Of a stretch of 64,000 nucleotides of DNA, positions 25,703-34,600 are shown piece by piece. Each line of letters starts with the position of its first letter. Position 1 is the first letter of the stretch. The translations under genes and the position numbers were made by a program. The notes under the pieces were generated by a model. That model had not been told where the DNA came from. It worked only from the letters and a program-made list of their open reading frames with translations, and made no database searches. Source of the stretch: Flavisolibacter nicotianae (GTDB lineage Bacteria > Bacteroidota > Bacteroidia > Chitinophagales > Chitinophagaceae); NCBI RefSeq assembly GCF_003628535.1, contig NZ_RBCI01000002.1, positions 434,001-498,000 on the forward strand, written 5' to 3'.

Positions 25703-26133
25703 GGGGTCGTAAAATAAGCAATGTAGGTTACAATTGCGGTAAGCAGGGTTAGGCTGTGCAGCAGTGTATGTTCAAGATTCGGAACCGGGTGATCTTTAAT
25801 TCGTGGCAACACGATAATGGTGTGGCGGAAAAGGCGGTCGTAGGTTTGCTGCCACTCTTCGGTAGGTCCGAAAAAATAGTGCCGCCACCAGTTAAGGTAT
25901 TCGCCCAAAAGCAACACGGGATAGATAACCAGCGAGGTCACGGTCATCCAGTCGATCTGCAGGCAAAAGCCCGCAAGCGGGAAGGCCATGATGATCCCGT
26001 TCACGCAGCACTCGGCCAGCCGCTCTTTGAGCGTGTACTGCCGCACATTGTTGAACGGGTAAAAATCAAACAGGGTAGTCACCTGGTGAAAAAGCAAAAG
26101 GACGCCCTGGAAAAGAACGGCAACGGTGAGCAT
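25699..26133 (-). CDS. Small polytopic membrane protein of the LytTR operon
   Basis: Unrecognised 144-residue inner membrane protein with about four hydrophobic segments (1-18, 47-60, 63-78, 123-142). A central soluble loop (NWWRHYFFGPTEEWQQTYDRLFRHTIIVLPRIKDHPVPN) is rich in Trp, Arg and His. Its stop overlaps the start of the degenerate kinase by 4 nt and it begins 5 nt behind the 45-codon gene, so all five genes form one tight unit. It might act as a sensory partner of the kinases; no known family is apparent. Confidence 0.8.
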   Translation of the reverse strand: MLTVAVLFQGVLLLFHQVTTLFDFYPFNNVRQYTLKERLAECCVNGIIMAFPLAGFCLQIDWMTVTSLVIYPVLLLGEYLNWWRHYFFGPTEEWQQTYDRLFRHTIIVLPRIKDHPVPNLEHTLLHSLTLLTAIVTYIAYFTTP

Positions 26134-26138
26134 GCGGT

Positions 26139-26276
26139 TTATTGGTTTAAGACAAGAAACGGGTTCCCGGCAAGTACAGGGCCGCTGGATTGCAGCGCAC
26201 CTTTTTCTGCCAGGAATGCAAACGAAACCACCGTCAGGGCTATGAGAAAAATGGCCAGGAAAAGAAACTTGTACAT
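26139..26276 (-). CDS. 45-residue single-pass membrane peptide heading the LytTR operon
   Basis: A short open frame beginning MYKFLFLAIFLIALTVVSFA and ending GNPFLVLNQ. Residues 3-22 form one hydrophobic helix or a signal sequence, followed by a short polar tail. It is the first frame behind the operon promoter (18-nt leader from the TTTG box) and stops 5 nt before the next gene. Position and composition support a real gene, possibly a regulatory or signal peptide for the two kinases. There is no recognised family, and the size leaves room for doubt. Confidence 0.6.
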   Translation of the reverse strand: MYKFLFLAIFLIALTVVSFAFLAEKGALQSSGPVLAGNPFLVLNQ

Positions 26277-26294
26277 TGCTGCAGGTTTAGATCC

Positions 26295-26361
26295 CAAAGG
26301 TCATCTTCCCGGTTGCCCCGGTAAAAAAAGATGTGACGAATGACAAGTTTCTCGTGACGAA
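26295..26361 (-). promoter_or_regulatory. Candidate autoregulated LytTR operon promoter
   Basis: Plus-strand GTGACGAA occurs at 26333-26340 and 26354-26361, 21 bp apart. On the minus strand the repeat sits 34 nt before a TTTG box (26298-26295, context GACCTTTG), 18 nt before the ATG of the small peptide gene. The -7 box lacks TA, as expected for an activator-dependent promoter. Confidence 0.6.
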
Positions 26362-26450
26362 ACCCGCTTCGGGGCGACCGGCTGCCGCTCATCATTCTTT
26401 GGCTCACCGGCTCCACTGGCAATTTTATCTTTACGGCCTTTCTTCCTGTT

Positions 26451-27284
26451 ATGGAACTACGAACCCTGGAGCACACACCGCTGGCAGAGATCACGGCGGC
26501 ATTTAACGAAGCGTTCAGCGATTATTTCATTCCCCTGCGGTTTACCGAAGAAGGGATGGCGGCCAAAATCAAAGGCGAGGGCATTGTGCCGGCCTTCTCC
26601 GTTGGCGCTTTCGACGACGGTCAGTTGGTTGGCTTTATTCTCCACGGCTATGACGTGGTCGATGGCGTGAAAACCATCTACAACGCCGGCACCGGTGTCG
26701 TACCTTCCGGTCGCGGCGCAGGCCTGACATCCGCATTGTACCGGTACAGCATCCCGCTTCTGAAAGAAAAAGGCATTTACACGCACCTGCTGGAAGTCAT
26801 CGACAACAATTTCACGGCAAAGAAAATCTACGATTCCATCGGGTTTAAAACGGTACGCAAACTCAGCGCCTTCCGGAGCGCAGCGCCGATTGAAGCGGCG
26901 TCTTTTTTTGCAATCCGGCCGGTGGATGCATTACCCGATACCAGCGCTTTTACCGCCATGCAGCCGGCCTGGCAAAATGCAACGACAGCCATCAACCGCG
27001 ACAGGGAAGGCCATTGCCTGCTCGGTGCGTTTGACGGCGAAACGATGGTTGGTTATGCCGCCTGTGTGCTGGCTTCGGGCAGGGTAAAACAGGCCGGCGT
27101 TCTTCCGGCCTTTCGCAGGAAAGGTATGGGCACGGCCCTGTTCCGCCACATGCAGCAACTCTGCAGCGCCCAACTGGTAGTAACCAACGTGGACGACCAC
27201 TACGAACCTGCAATCCATTTCCTGGAATCCCTGGGCTTTCAAAAGCTGCTTGGGCTTTATGAAATGCAGATGAAGTTGTCCTGA
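26451..27284 (+). CDS. GNAT acetyltransferase with two GNAT-like halves
   Basis: 277 residues, about twice the single-domain size. The N-terminal half has the beta-4/acetyl-CoA region YNAGTGVVPSGRGAGLTSAL, the C-terminal half AGVLPAFRRKGMGTALFRHM, which fits Q/RxxGxG better. One half may be catalytic and the other structural. Substrate unknown. It is divergent from the LytTR operon across a region holding the direct repeat, but no repeat faces this gene. Confidence 0.88.
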   Translation: MELRTLEHTPLAEITAAFNEAFSDYFIPLRFTEEGMAAKIKGEGIVPAFSVGAFDDGQLVGFILHGYDVVDGVKTIYNAGTGVVPSGRGAGLTSALYRYSIPLLKEKGIYTHLLEVIDNNFTAKKIYDSIGFKTVRKLSAFRSAAPIEAASFFAIRPVDALPDTSAFTAMQPAWQNATTAINRDREGHCLLGAFDGETMVGYAACVLASGRVKQAGVLPAFRRKGMGTALFRHMQQLCSAQLVVTNVDDHYEPAIHFLESLGFQKLLGLYEMQMKLS

Positions 27285-27301
27285 GATTTTCCGTATCCGT
27301 T

Positions 27302-27309
27302 TAATTTTG
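27302..27309 (+). promoter_or_regulatory. Promoter box TAATTTTG
   Basis: Exact TAnnTTTG, 19 nt ahead of the membrane protein start at 27329, so that gene need not depend on the acetyltransferase gene 44 nt upstream. Confidence 0.55.
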
Positions 27310-27328
27310 AAGCACCAAATCAAGCCAC

Positions 27329-28030
27329 ATGTTTATCGGACATTATGCCGTGGGCTTTGCCGCCAAAAAGCTCCAGGCAAAACCTTCGCTTGGCACCTAT
27401 TTCCTGGCCGCGCAGTTCCTTGATCTTCTCTGGCCAACGCTTCTGATGCTAAAAGTGGAGAAAGCGGCGATCAGCCCGGGAGGACCCGTGCCGCTTTCCT
27501 TTACGCACTATCCTGTTTCGCACAGCTTACTGGCTGTGTTGGGATGGGCCGTTCTTTTCGGACTGCTGTATTTCCTGGTGAAGAAAAACAGAGGTGCCGC
27601 TATAATGGTGGGCTGTTGCGTGGTCAGTCACTGGCTGCTCGACCTGGTGGTGCACCTTCCCGACTTGCCGCTTTACCCGGGAGGCAACGATTTTTATGGG
27701 TTGGGATTGTGGAAGGTAAAAACGATAGAGTTGCTGGTTGAACTCCTGCTGTTTGCCGCCGGTGTGCTTTTCTATTACAGGGCCACAAAAGCAAAGAACA
27801 AAACCGGGGTCTATGCACTGGGAGCATTGGTCATCTTTCTGCTGGTCGTTCATCTGGTGAATGCATTTGGCCCGCCGCCTACTGACATCACTGCTGTTGC
27901 CTGGGCCGGGCAGTTGCAATGGCTGATCGTATTGTGGGGCTATTGGGTGGATCGAAACCGGGTGGCGAAAGCCGGCAATGCACCAATAGAAACGGCGCAG
28001 TTCACATCCGGGCAGGTTGTTGCTTCCTGA
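27329..28030 (+). CDS. YdjM-like metal-dependent membrane hydrolase family protein
   Basis: 233-residue inner membrane protein with about six hydrophobic segments. Conserved-looking His/Asp groups are HYAVGFAAKK at the start, FTHYPVSHSLLA and VVSHWLLDLVVHLPDLPLYPGG; this pattern is seen in the PF04307 family (YdjM, annotated as putative membrane-bound metal-dependent hydrolases). The C-terminal tail is polar and probably unstructured. Function unproven in the family. A bidirectional terminator follows. Confidence 0.7.
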   Translation: MFIGHYAVGFAAKKLQAKPSLGTYFLAAQFLDLLWPTLLMLKVEKAAISPGGPVPLSFTHYPVSHSLLAVLGWAVLFGLLYFLVKKNRGAAIMVGCCVVSHWLLDLVVHLPDLPLYPGGNDFYGLGLWKVKTIELLVELLLFAAGVLFYYRATKAKNKTGVYALGALVIFLLVVHLVNAFGPPPTDITAVAWAGQLQWLIVLWGYWVDRNRVAKAGNAPIETAQFTSGQVVAS

Positions 28031-28169
28031 ACGGGCAGCCCGGGCTCACCGCTCGCCGGTATAATGTGAGCCGGGCAGTGGATGGTGAACAGTGCGGGGG
28101 GCTTTATTCATCATTGATGCCTTACTGCTCATAAGCTAAAATGTATTTGTGCGACAACAGGAAAAAGAA

Positions 28170-28193
28170 AAGCAGGCGCCAGGCCTGCTTTTT
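28170..28193. terminator. Bidirectional terminator between convergent genes
   Basis: AGCAGGC (28171-28177) pairs with GCCTGCT (28183-28189), with A-runs before and TTTTT after. Confidence 0.8.
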
Positions 28194-28244
28194 AGATAAA
28201 CAATGATCTCTCTTCTATTCACTGGTGATGACTCGCCACGCACT

Positions 28245-29384
28245 TTATCCAATCGCCTTGGCTAAATCATCAATCAAATCTTCCGCATCCTCAACACCCA
28301 CGCTCAGGCGAATCAGCGAGTCGCTCAGGCCATTCCTGATCCGTTCTTCCCTCGGTATGGATGCATGCGTCATGCTGGCCGGGTGGTTGATGAGCGACTC
28401 GACGCCACCCAGGCTTTCGGCCAGCGAAAAAAGTTTGGTGCTACTTAAAACCCTTTTTGCTTCTTCCACTTTTTCATCTTTTAGTTCGAAGCTGATCATG
28501 CCGCCAAAATCACGCATTTGTTTTTTGGCGATCGCATGGTTGGGATGATCTTCAAAACCCGGCCAATACACCTTGCCAACCTTCGGGTGGTTGCGCAGCC
28601 ACTGGGCGATTGCTTTGCCGTTCTCGCTGTGACGCTGCATGCGCAGGTGCAGGGTTTTGAGGCCGCGTAAAACCAAAAAGCAATCCATCGGTCCCGGCAC
28701 GGCACCGCAGCTTTTCTGGATAAAATAAAGCTGGTCCCTCAGGTCCTGGCTGTTCATCATCAAAGCACCCTGGATCACGTCACTGTGCCCGCCGAGGTAT
28801 TTCGTGGCGGAGTGCATCACGATATCGGCGCCGAGGTCGAGCGGGTTTTGCAAATAAGGAGAGGCAAAGGTGTTGTCCACGCAAAGCACCAGGTTGCGCT
28901 CCCTGCAGATGCCGGCGATGGCTTCAATGTCGCAAATGTTCATCAGCGGGTTGGTCGGCGTTTCCACCCACACCAGCTTTGTTTTGTCGTTGACGTACTG
29001 CCGGATGTTTTGCGCATCCTGCATGCTGATATAATGAAACTTGATTCCAAATTTTTCAAACACCTTGGTGAACAGGCGATAGGTGCCGCCATACATGTCG
29101 TTGCCGCAGATCACTTCGTCGCCGGGCGCCAGCAGTTTGATGACCGCATCGGTTGCTGCCACGCCGCTGCTGAAGGCCAGGCCAAATTTTCCGTTTTCAA
29201 TCTGTGCATACGCCGTTTCCAGGGCTGTTCGTGTCGGGTTCTGGCTGCGGGCATATTCGTATCCCTTGTGCGTGGCCGGCGCCTCCTGCACGTAGGTGCT
29301 GGTTTGATAGATCGGCGTCATGATGGCCCCGGTGCTGGGATCGGGTTCCATGCCTGCATGGATAAATTTGGTTCCTGTCTTCAT
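28245..29384 (-). CDS. Cystathionine gamma-synthase / gamma-lyase (PLP enzyme)
   Basis: 379-residue fold-type I PLP enzyme of trans-sulfuration. Visible are the substrate and cofactor segments YEYARSQNPTRTALE, SSGVAATDAVI, WVETPTNPLMNICDI and CVDNTFASPYLQNPL, and the Schiff-base Lys in MHSATKYLGGHSDV. Synthase (toward methionine) and lyase (toward cysteine) cannot be separated by eye. It has its own promoter box TACTTTTG with a 19-nt leader and ends toward a shared terminator. No other sulfur genes are adjacent. Confidence 0.94.
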   Translation of the reverse strand: MKTGTKFIHAGMEPDPSTGAIMTPIYQTSTYVQEAPATHKGYEYARSQNPTRTALETAYAQIENGKFGLAFSSGVAATDAVIKLLAPGDEVICGNDMYGGTYRLFTKVFEKFGIKFHYISMQDAQNIRQYVNDKTKLVWVETPTNPLMNICDIEAIAGICRERNLVLCVDNTFASPYLQNPLDLGADIVMHSATKYLGGHSDVIQGALMMNSQDLRDQLYFIQKSCGAVPGPMDCFLVLRGLKTLHLRMQRHSENGKAIAQWLRNHPKVGKVYWPGFEDHPNHAIAKKQMRDFGGMISFELKDEKVEEAKRVLSSTKLFSLAESLGGVESLINHPASMTHASIPREERIRNGLSDSLIRLSVGVEDAEDLIDDLAKAIG

Positions 29385-29403
29385 GTCAAAAATTTAATGA
29401 GAC

Positions 29404-29411
29404 CAAAAGTA
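29404..29411 (-). promoter_or_regulatory. Promoter box TACTTTTG of the trans-sulfuration gene
   Basis: Minus-strand TACTTTTG, exact TAnnTTTG, 19 nt before the ATG at 29384. Confidence 0.6.
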
Positions 29412-29564
29412 GCAAAAGGTGAGGCTACCGGCGCGGTGAAGAAAAATGCCCTGCGTCTCCGCTTTGAAAGCAGCCGCTACACTTCACCTTATTTTAACCA
29501 TCTGCCGTTAAACATTGCCGGTCTCTTCGCTTCTCATTTCCAGTAACAGTTAAAAACATCTACT

Positions 29565-29954
29565 ATGAAAAGAATCTTTACCATGTTGATTGCCCTTGGC
29601 GCCATCACTGTTGCGCAGGCGCAGTCCTCCCGTACCTATCCCGACGATCGCTACCAGGACCGTGACGTGATCCTGGGTCAGCGAAATGACCGTTCCTATG
29701 ATAACAACTCCCGCTACGACAATCGGATCAATGAACGGGAGCGGAACAAACAGATCGACCGCATCAACCGCGAGTACGATAAGCAAATCCGCAAGGTGGA
29801 ACGTGACCGCCGGATGCGTTCCTACGACAAAGAGTACGCGATCAGGAGACTGGAAAGCCAGCGGCGGGAAGAGCTTCGCCAGGTGTGGGATCGCTATCGC
29901 AACAGCAACAATTCCTACGATAACCGCTACCAGCAAAACGACAGGCGCTGGTAA
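29565..29954 (+). CDS. Secreted Arg/Asp/Tyr-rich small protein
   Basis: 129 residues: a signal peptide (KRIFTMLIALGAITVAQAQ) and a mature chain made almost only of Arg, Asp, Asn, Tyr, Gln and Glu. Segments such as DRINREYDKQIRKVERDRR and RRLESQRREELRQVWDRYR should form a highly charged helix or coiled coil in the periplasm or outside the cell. Similar small proteins occur in Bacteroidetes genomes without assigned function. A clean terminator follows, so it is a single-gene unit. Confidence 0.8.
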   Translation: MKRIFTMLIALGAITVAQAQSSRTYPDDRYQDRDVILGQRNDRSYDNNSRYDNRINERERNKQIDRINREYDKQIRKVERDRRMRSYDKEYAIRRLESQRREELRQVWDRYRNSNNSYDNRYQQNDRRW

Positions 29955-30324
29955 TCCGTACAGCAAATTGAACCCCGCTCCGGCGGGGTTTTTCATGCCA
30001 CCAGCTGACTACCGCAATGAAGTGTCTGTGGCGTTTGCCCTGGCGAAGGAAGAGATGCACACTTGTCCAAAACCCCGATCGGCTTTCAACAATCCATACA
30101 TAAACCGGTTATTGCTCCGGCAACGAAAGAGTGCAGCTTCTAATGATCGCAACCGGAAACGAACGCATAACCGGAGATACCCGCACTGACCGGTTCTTCT
30201 GCCTTTCATCGGTGAACTGCCGCTTCTGCAAAAACAATTTACCTTTGGTTTTCCAATCAACCGATTGCGCTCCGCCACTATCGAAGCTTCCGGCCCGCAT
30301 TTCTTCACACCTAAATCAACTAAA
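29955..30324. other. Non-coding region
   Basis: Contains the terminator at 29971-29994 and the promoter box TACCTTTG (30240-30247) for the lipoprotein gene. No supported gene; the open frames are short and of unlikely composition. Confidence 0.5.
29971..29994 (+). terminator. Terminator behind the secreted small protein gene
   Basis: ACCCCGC (29972-29978), loop TCCG, GCGGGGT (29983-29989), then TTTT. Confidence 0.85.
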
Positions 30325-30885
30325 ATGAAAAATGTTTTCCTGCCGCTGCTGCTTGCCGGTGCATTGTTTGCCTGCAAAGACCAGAAAGCCCCCGAATCAC
30401 CCATGGTTAAAACGGCCGCAACCGAATCGCCGGCCGCGGCCAAGCCAATGCCCACCGAATTTGCCGATGCCCGGTACATGGACATGGGCCGCAACTACCT
30501 GAAGATGCTGTCAGAGGGAAAGATCGACGAGTGGGCCAGCCAGTTTGCCGACAAGGCCGTGTACCTATGGTCTTCCGGCGATAGCCTGGCCGGTAAAAAA
30601 GCCATCCTGGATTACTGGAAAAACCGGCGGATGAACGTGATTGACCGGCTGCAGTTTTCGAACGACATCTGGCTTCCCGTCAAAGTGAACCAGCCGCAAA
30701 AAGGACCCGACATGCCCGGCATCTGGCTGCTTGGCTGGAACCAGGTGGAGGTAAAATACAAGAACGGCAAAAGCCTGAAGTTCTGGGTACACCAGGATAT
30801 CCACTACAACAGCGACGACAAAATTGACCGGACCATCCAGTACATCGACCGTGCGCCGATCAATGCGGCGCTGGGTACAAAATAA
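30325..30885 (+). CDS. SnoaL-like lipoprotein
   Basis: 186 residues with a lipoprotein signal peptide ending LLAGALFAC, so the mature protein starts at a lipidated Cys. The mature part resembles the NTF2/SnoaL fold (YLKMLSEGKIDEWASQFADK, GKKAILDYWKNRR, FWVHQDIHYNSDDKIDRTIQ), a cone-shaped small-molecule binding fold without a fixed function. I start at ATG 30325 because the lipobox is then correctly placed; a longer frame from 30265 would bury it. Confidence 0.82.
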   Translation: MKNVFLPLLLAGALFACKDQKAPESPMVKTAATESPAAAKPMPTEFADARYMDMGRNYLKMLSEGKIDEWASQFADKAVYLWSSGDSLAGKKAILDYWKNRRMNVIDRLQFSNDIWLPVKVNQPQKGPDMPGIWLLGWNQVEVKYKNGKSLKFWVHQDIHYNSDDKIDRTIQYIDRAPINAALGTK

Positions 30886-30904
30886 ACCGGTGTTGTCGGC
30901 ACGC

Positions 30905-30931
30905 AAAGCAGGCCCGCCGGCCTGCTTTTTC
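30905..30931 (+). terminator. Terminator behind the lipoprotein gene
   Basis: 10-bp stem AAAGCAGGCC (30905-30914), loop CGCC, GGCCTGCTTT (30919-30928), T-run after. Confidence 0.85.
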
Positions 30932-30967
30932 TTTCTGCCACTTCGGCCTTCCTGCCTACCTTGCCGC

Positions 30968-31612
30968 ATGAACTTTCCCCTGCAAATCCAGTCGTTCATA
31001 GATGGTGATGTTTCCATCGAATTCTTTGTGCCCGATACGGCGGCTGTAAGAGAGGCATATCAAAAAGGAAAGATCGCTTTTCCTTACTGGAGCCGCGTAT
31101 GGCCGGCCGCCAGGGCACTGGCACAGGTCCTTCTCCGCCACCCGGAATACACCCGCAACAAAACGGTCGTTGAGCTGGGAGCGGGTCTTGGCCTGCCATC
31201 GCTGGTAGCGGCCCGCAACGCAAAAGCGGTTTGGTGTACGGACCTTGCCGCCGACGCAGTAGCCATCGTGCAACAGTCGGCTGATAAACTGCACCTTCAC
31301 CACCTCTCCGCTGCCGTGATGGACTGGCAGCACCTGCCACCGCACCTGGAGGCGGATGTGCTGCTTTTAAGCGATGTCAATTACGAGCCCGGCGCATTCG
31401 GCCTGTTGTTGCAGCGGATCGATGCGTTTTTGCAAAAGGGAACCACCGTTCTTCTCAGCACGCCCCAGCGATTGATGGCAAAGGAATTTGTTGCACCCCT
31501 GTTGCGCCACTGCAGGCGGCAGGAAGAAAGAATGATTGAACAGCAGGGAGAAGAGGTGGCGATATCTGTATGGGTGCTGGAACAAAAACGAATGAATAAA
31601 AAAGCCCCTTAA
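30968..31612 (+). CDS. Class I SAM-dependent methyltransferase (Methyltransf_16/PrmA-like)
   Basis: 214-residue methyltransferase. SAM-binding motif I is VVELGAGLGLPSLVAARN, and PYWSRVWPAARALAQVLL before it is typical of the protein-lysine methyltransferase group that includes ETFB-KMT and Methyltransf_16. The motif post II region is VLLLSDVNYEPG. A protein substrate is plausible but unproven. ATG at 30968 is preceded by TACCTTG-CCGC, a near match to the leaderless promoter layout. Its stop codon lies inside the terminator stem. Confidence 0.85.
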   Translation: MNFPLQIQSFIDGDVSIEFFVPDTAAVREAYQKGKIAFPYWSRVWPAARALAQVLLRHPEYTRNKTVVELGAGLGLPSLVAARNAKAVWCTDLAADAVAIVQQSADKLHLHHLSAAVMDWQHLPPHLEADVLLLSDVNYEPGAFGLLLQRIDAFLQKGTTVLLSTPQRLMAKEFVAPLLRHCRRQEERMIEQQGEEVAISVWVLEQKRMNKKAP

Positions 31613-31626
31613 CAAGGGGCTTTTTT
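31599..31626. terminator. Bidirectional terminator overlapping a stop codon
   Basis: AAAAAAGCCCCTT, loop AAC, AAGGGGCTTTTTT. The methyltransferase stop (31610-31612) is part of the stem, and the RND pump gene ends on the other side. Confidence 0.9.
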
Positions 31627-31648
31627 ATAAAACGGGAAACCGATTCGG

Positions 31649-34600
31649 TTACAAATTGTGTTCGATGATTTGACGGTCCACCGCATGTTCCTCGCGGGTT
31701 TTTTCCTGGACTTTCTTCAGGTGTTTCCGGGCCGAATACCGGGTGATCAGCACAAACAAAACCGGCACCACAAAGATGGCCAGCGTGGTGGCTGCGAGCA
31801 TCCCGCCAAATACCGTCCAGCCGATGGTGCGGCGGCTTTCGGCGGCAGCGCCGGTGGCAAGGGCCAGCGGCAACACGCCAAGGATAAAGGCCAGCGACGT
31901 CATCACGATAGGGCGTAAACGAAGGCGCACCGCCGTGATCGTGGCGGAGATCAATTCCACGCCATGCTCAACCCGTTCTTTCGCATACTCCACGATCAGG
32001 ATGGCATTCTTGGCAGCCAAACCAATCAGGGTGATCAAACCAATTTGCGCATAGATATTGTTGGTCAGGCTGGGAATTAAGGTCAGCGTGATGATGGATC
32101 CCAATGCGCCGATTGGCACGGCAAACAGCACCGAGAACGGAATGGACCAACTTTCGTACAGGGCTGCCAGGAACAGGAAGACAAACACCAGCGACAGGGC
32201 AAAGATGTAGACCGAGCTGCTGCCCGCCTTGATCTCTTCGCGGCTCATTCCCGAGAACTCGTACCCATAGCCGGCCGGCAGCGTTTGTGCCGCCACTTCT
32301 TTGAGGGCATCGATGGCCTGCCCGCTGCTGAAGCCCGGTTTGGCCGAACCATTGATCTCGATGGCGCGGTAGATGTTGTAGTGCGAAATCAGTGAAGGTG
32401 CTTCGATGAGGGTCGTTGTGACCAGGGAACTTAATGGCACCATGCCGCCACTGCCGTTCTTCACGTAATAGCGGTTGAAATCGGTGAGCGACGAACGGAA
32501 GCTACTGTCGGCCTGTGCCACCACGCGGAAGTTGCGGCCATACAGGTTGATGTCGTTGACATAGCTGCTGCCCAGCAGGGTGGAAAGCGTGGAATACACG
32601 CTGGCGATATTCACATTGAGCTGCTTGGCTTTTTCGCGGTCCACGTCCACTTTGTACGACGGTGTGCGGGTGTTGAAAAACGTGTAGGCCATACCGATCT
32701 CCGGCCGCTTGTTCACCGCCGCCAGGAACTTTTGCGCCACCGCTTCAAACTGTTTGATGTCGTCGGTGCTGGTGGTTTGCTGCAGTTCGAACGTAAAACC
32801 CGCTGACTGTCCCAGGCCCGGAATCGCCGGTGGCGTAATGGCCAGGATGCGGGCTTCGCGGATGTCGGCGGTCAGCTTCTGGATTTTTGCCACAACCGCC
32901 TGCACGTGGTGTTCCTTGCCTTCGCGTTCTTCCCAGGGTTTCAGGTTCACGAAGATGGTACCCACGTTGGTCTTGCCGGAGAAGTTGATGATATTCAGAC
33001 CTGCCAACCCGCCGGCCACTTTTACTTCCGGCAGTTTGCGGATGCGGCCACTGATCTCCCGTAACATGGCAATGCTGCGGGATGTTGATGTGGCTTCGGG
33101 CATTTCGTAGGTCACATACAAGCGGCCTTCATCTTCCGTCGGGATAAACGCTGTGGGTTTGTTTTTGAACAGGAAAAACAAACCCACAAAAAGCACCACC
33201 ATCATCACCAGCACATAAGGCGTTTTGCGGATCCATCCTGCAACGCCCTTGCTGTACGAATGTGTCAGGCGAGTAAATTTTTTGTTGAACCAGGCAAAGA
33301 ATTTTTCCAGGACGTTCTTCGGCGCCTCGTCGGGTTTGGATGGCCGGAGCATGGTCGAGCAAAGTGCCGGTGTCAGCGACAGGGCAACAAATGCGGAAAT
33401 CAACACCGATACGGCAATAGTGATGGCAAACTGCTGGTACAGGCGTCCCACGATTCCCGGGATAAAGCCCACCGGCAAAAACACCGCGGCGAGGATCAGG
33501 GCAATGGCGATCACCGGTCCGGAGATGTCACGCATGGCGGCGACGGTGGCCTCTTTGGGCGACATTTCTTCCGCATCGATATAATGCTGCACGGCTTCCA
33601 CCACCACGATGGCATCGTCCACCACGATCCCGATGGCCAGCACAAAGGCAAACAGGGTGAGGGTGTTGATGGTAAAGCCAAATGGAATGAAAAAGATGAA
33701 CGTGCCGATCAGCGACACCGGTATCGCGAGCAGGGGAATCAGCGTGGCCCGCCAGTTTTGCAAAAACAGGAATACCACGAGAACCACCAGCAGCAAGGCT
33801 TCGAGCAGCGTTTGTACCACTTCCTTGATCGAGGTTTTTACGACCGAAACGGTTTCGAGCGGAATGAGGTAGTCAATATCGCTGGGGAAGGTTTTTTTCG
33901 CTTCCTGCAAGGCCTTCATCAGGGCATCGTAGGTGTCCATGGCATTGGCGCCCGGTGCCTGGTAAACGAGGAGGAAAGCAGCCGGTTTACCGTTGGCAAA
34001 CGCATTGGCATTGTAGTCAAATATGCCCAGCTCCACGCGGGCCACGTCTTTGAGATATACCAGGCTGCCGGTGGCAGATGCATTGCGGACGATGATGTTT
34101 TCAAACTGGTCTTTGGTGTTGATGCGGCTGTTGGTCAGCACACTGTACTCAAAGCTTTGCTGCGCCGGTTGCGGGTTGGCACCGACCGTGCCGGCAGCCA
34201 CCTGCAGGTTCTGTTCCGTCAGGGCACCGGTAATGTCGGCAGGCGTGAGGCTCAGTGCCGCCAGCTTTTCGGGGTTCAGCCAGATGCGCATGCTGAAGTC
34301 GGCACCACGGGTCACGATATCGCCAACGCCGGGTACCCGCTGCAGGGCGTCTTTCATGTAGATGTTCACGAAGTTGCCGATGAACTGGGCGTCGTGTGTG
34401 CCGTTGGGCGAGTAAAAAGCCAGCGCCACCATGATGCTCGGGTTTCGCTTGCGCACGGTAACGCCTAAACGTTTTACGGCGTCTGGCAATGTCGGCTGTG
34501 CCACGCTGACTCGGTTCTGCACATCCAGCGTGGCAATGTTTACATCCGTGCCCACATTGAAGGTGGCCGTAATGGAGCTTTGCCCGCTCGAGGTGCTGTT

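Noticed and set aside
33260-34468. Plus-strand open frame of 402 codons opposite the RND pump
   Set aside because: His/Arg/Gly-rich with no known domain and wholly inside the pump gene in antisense.
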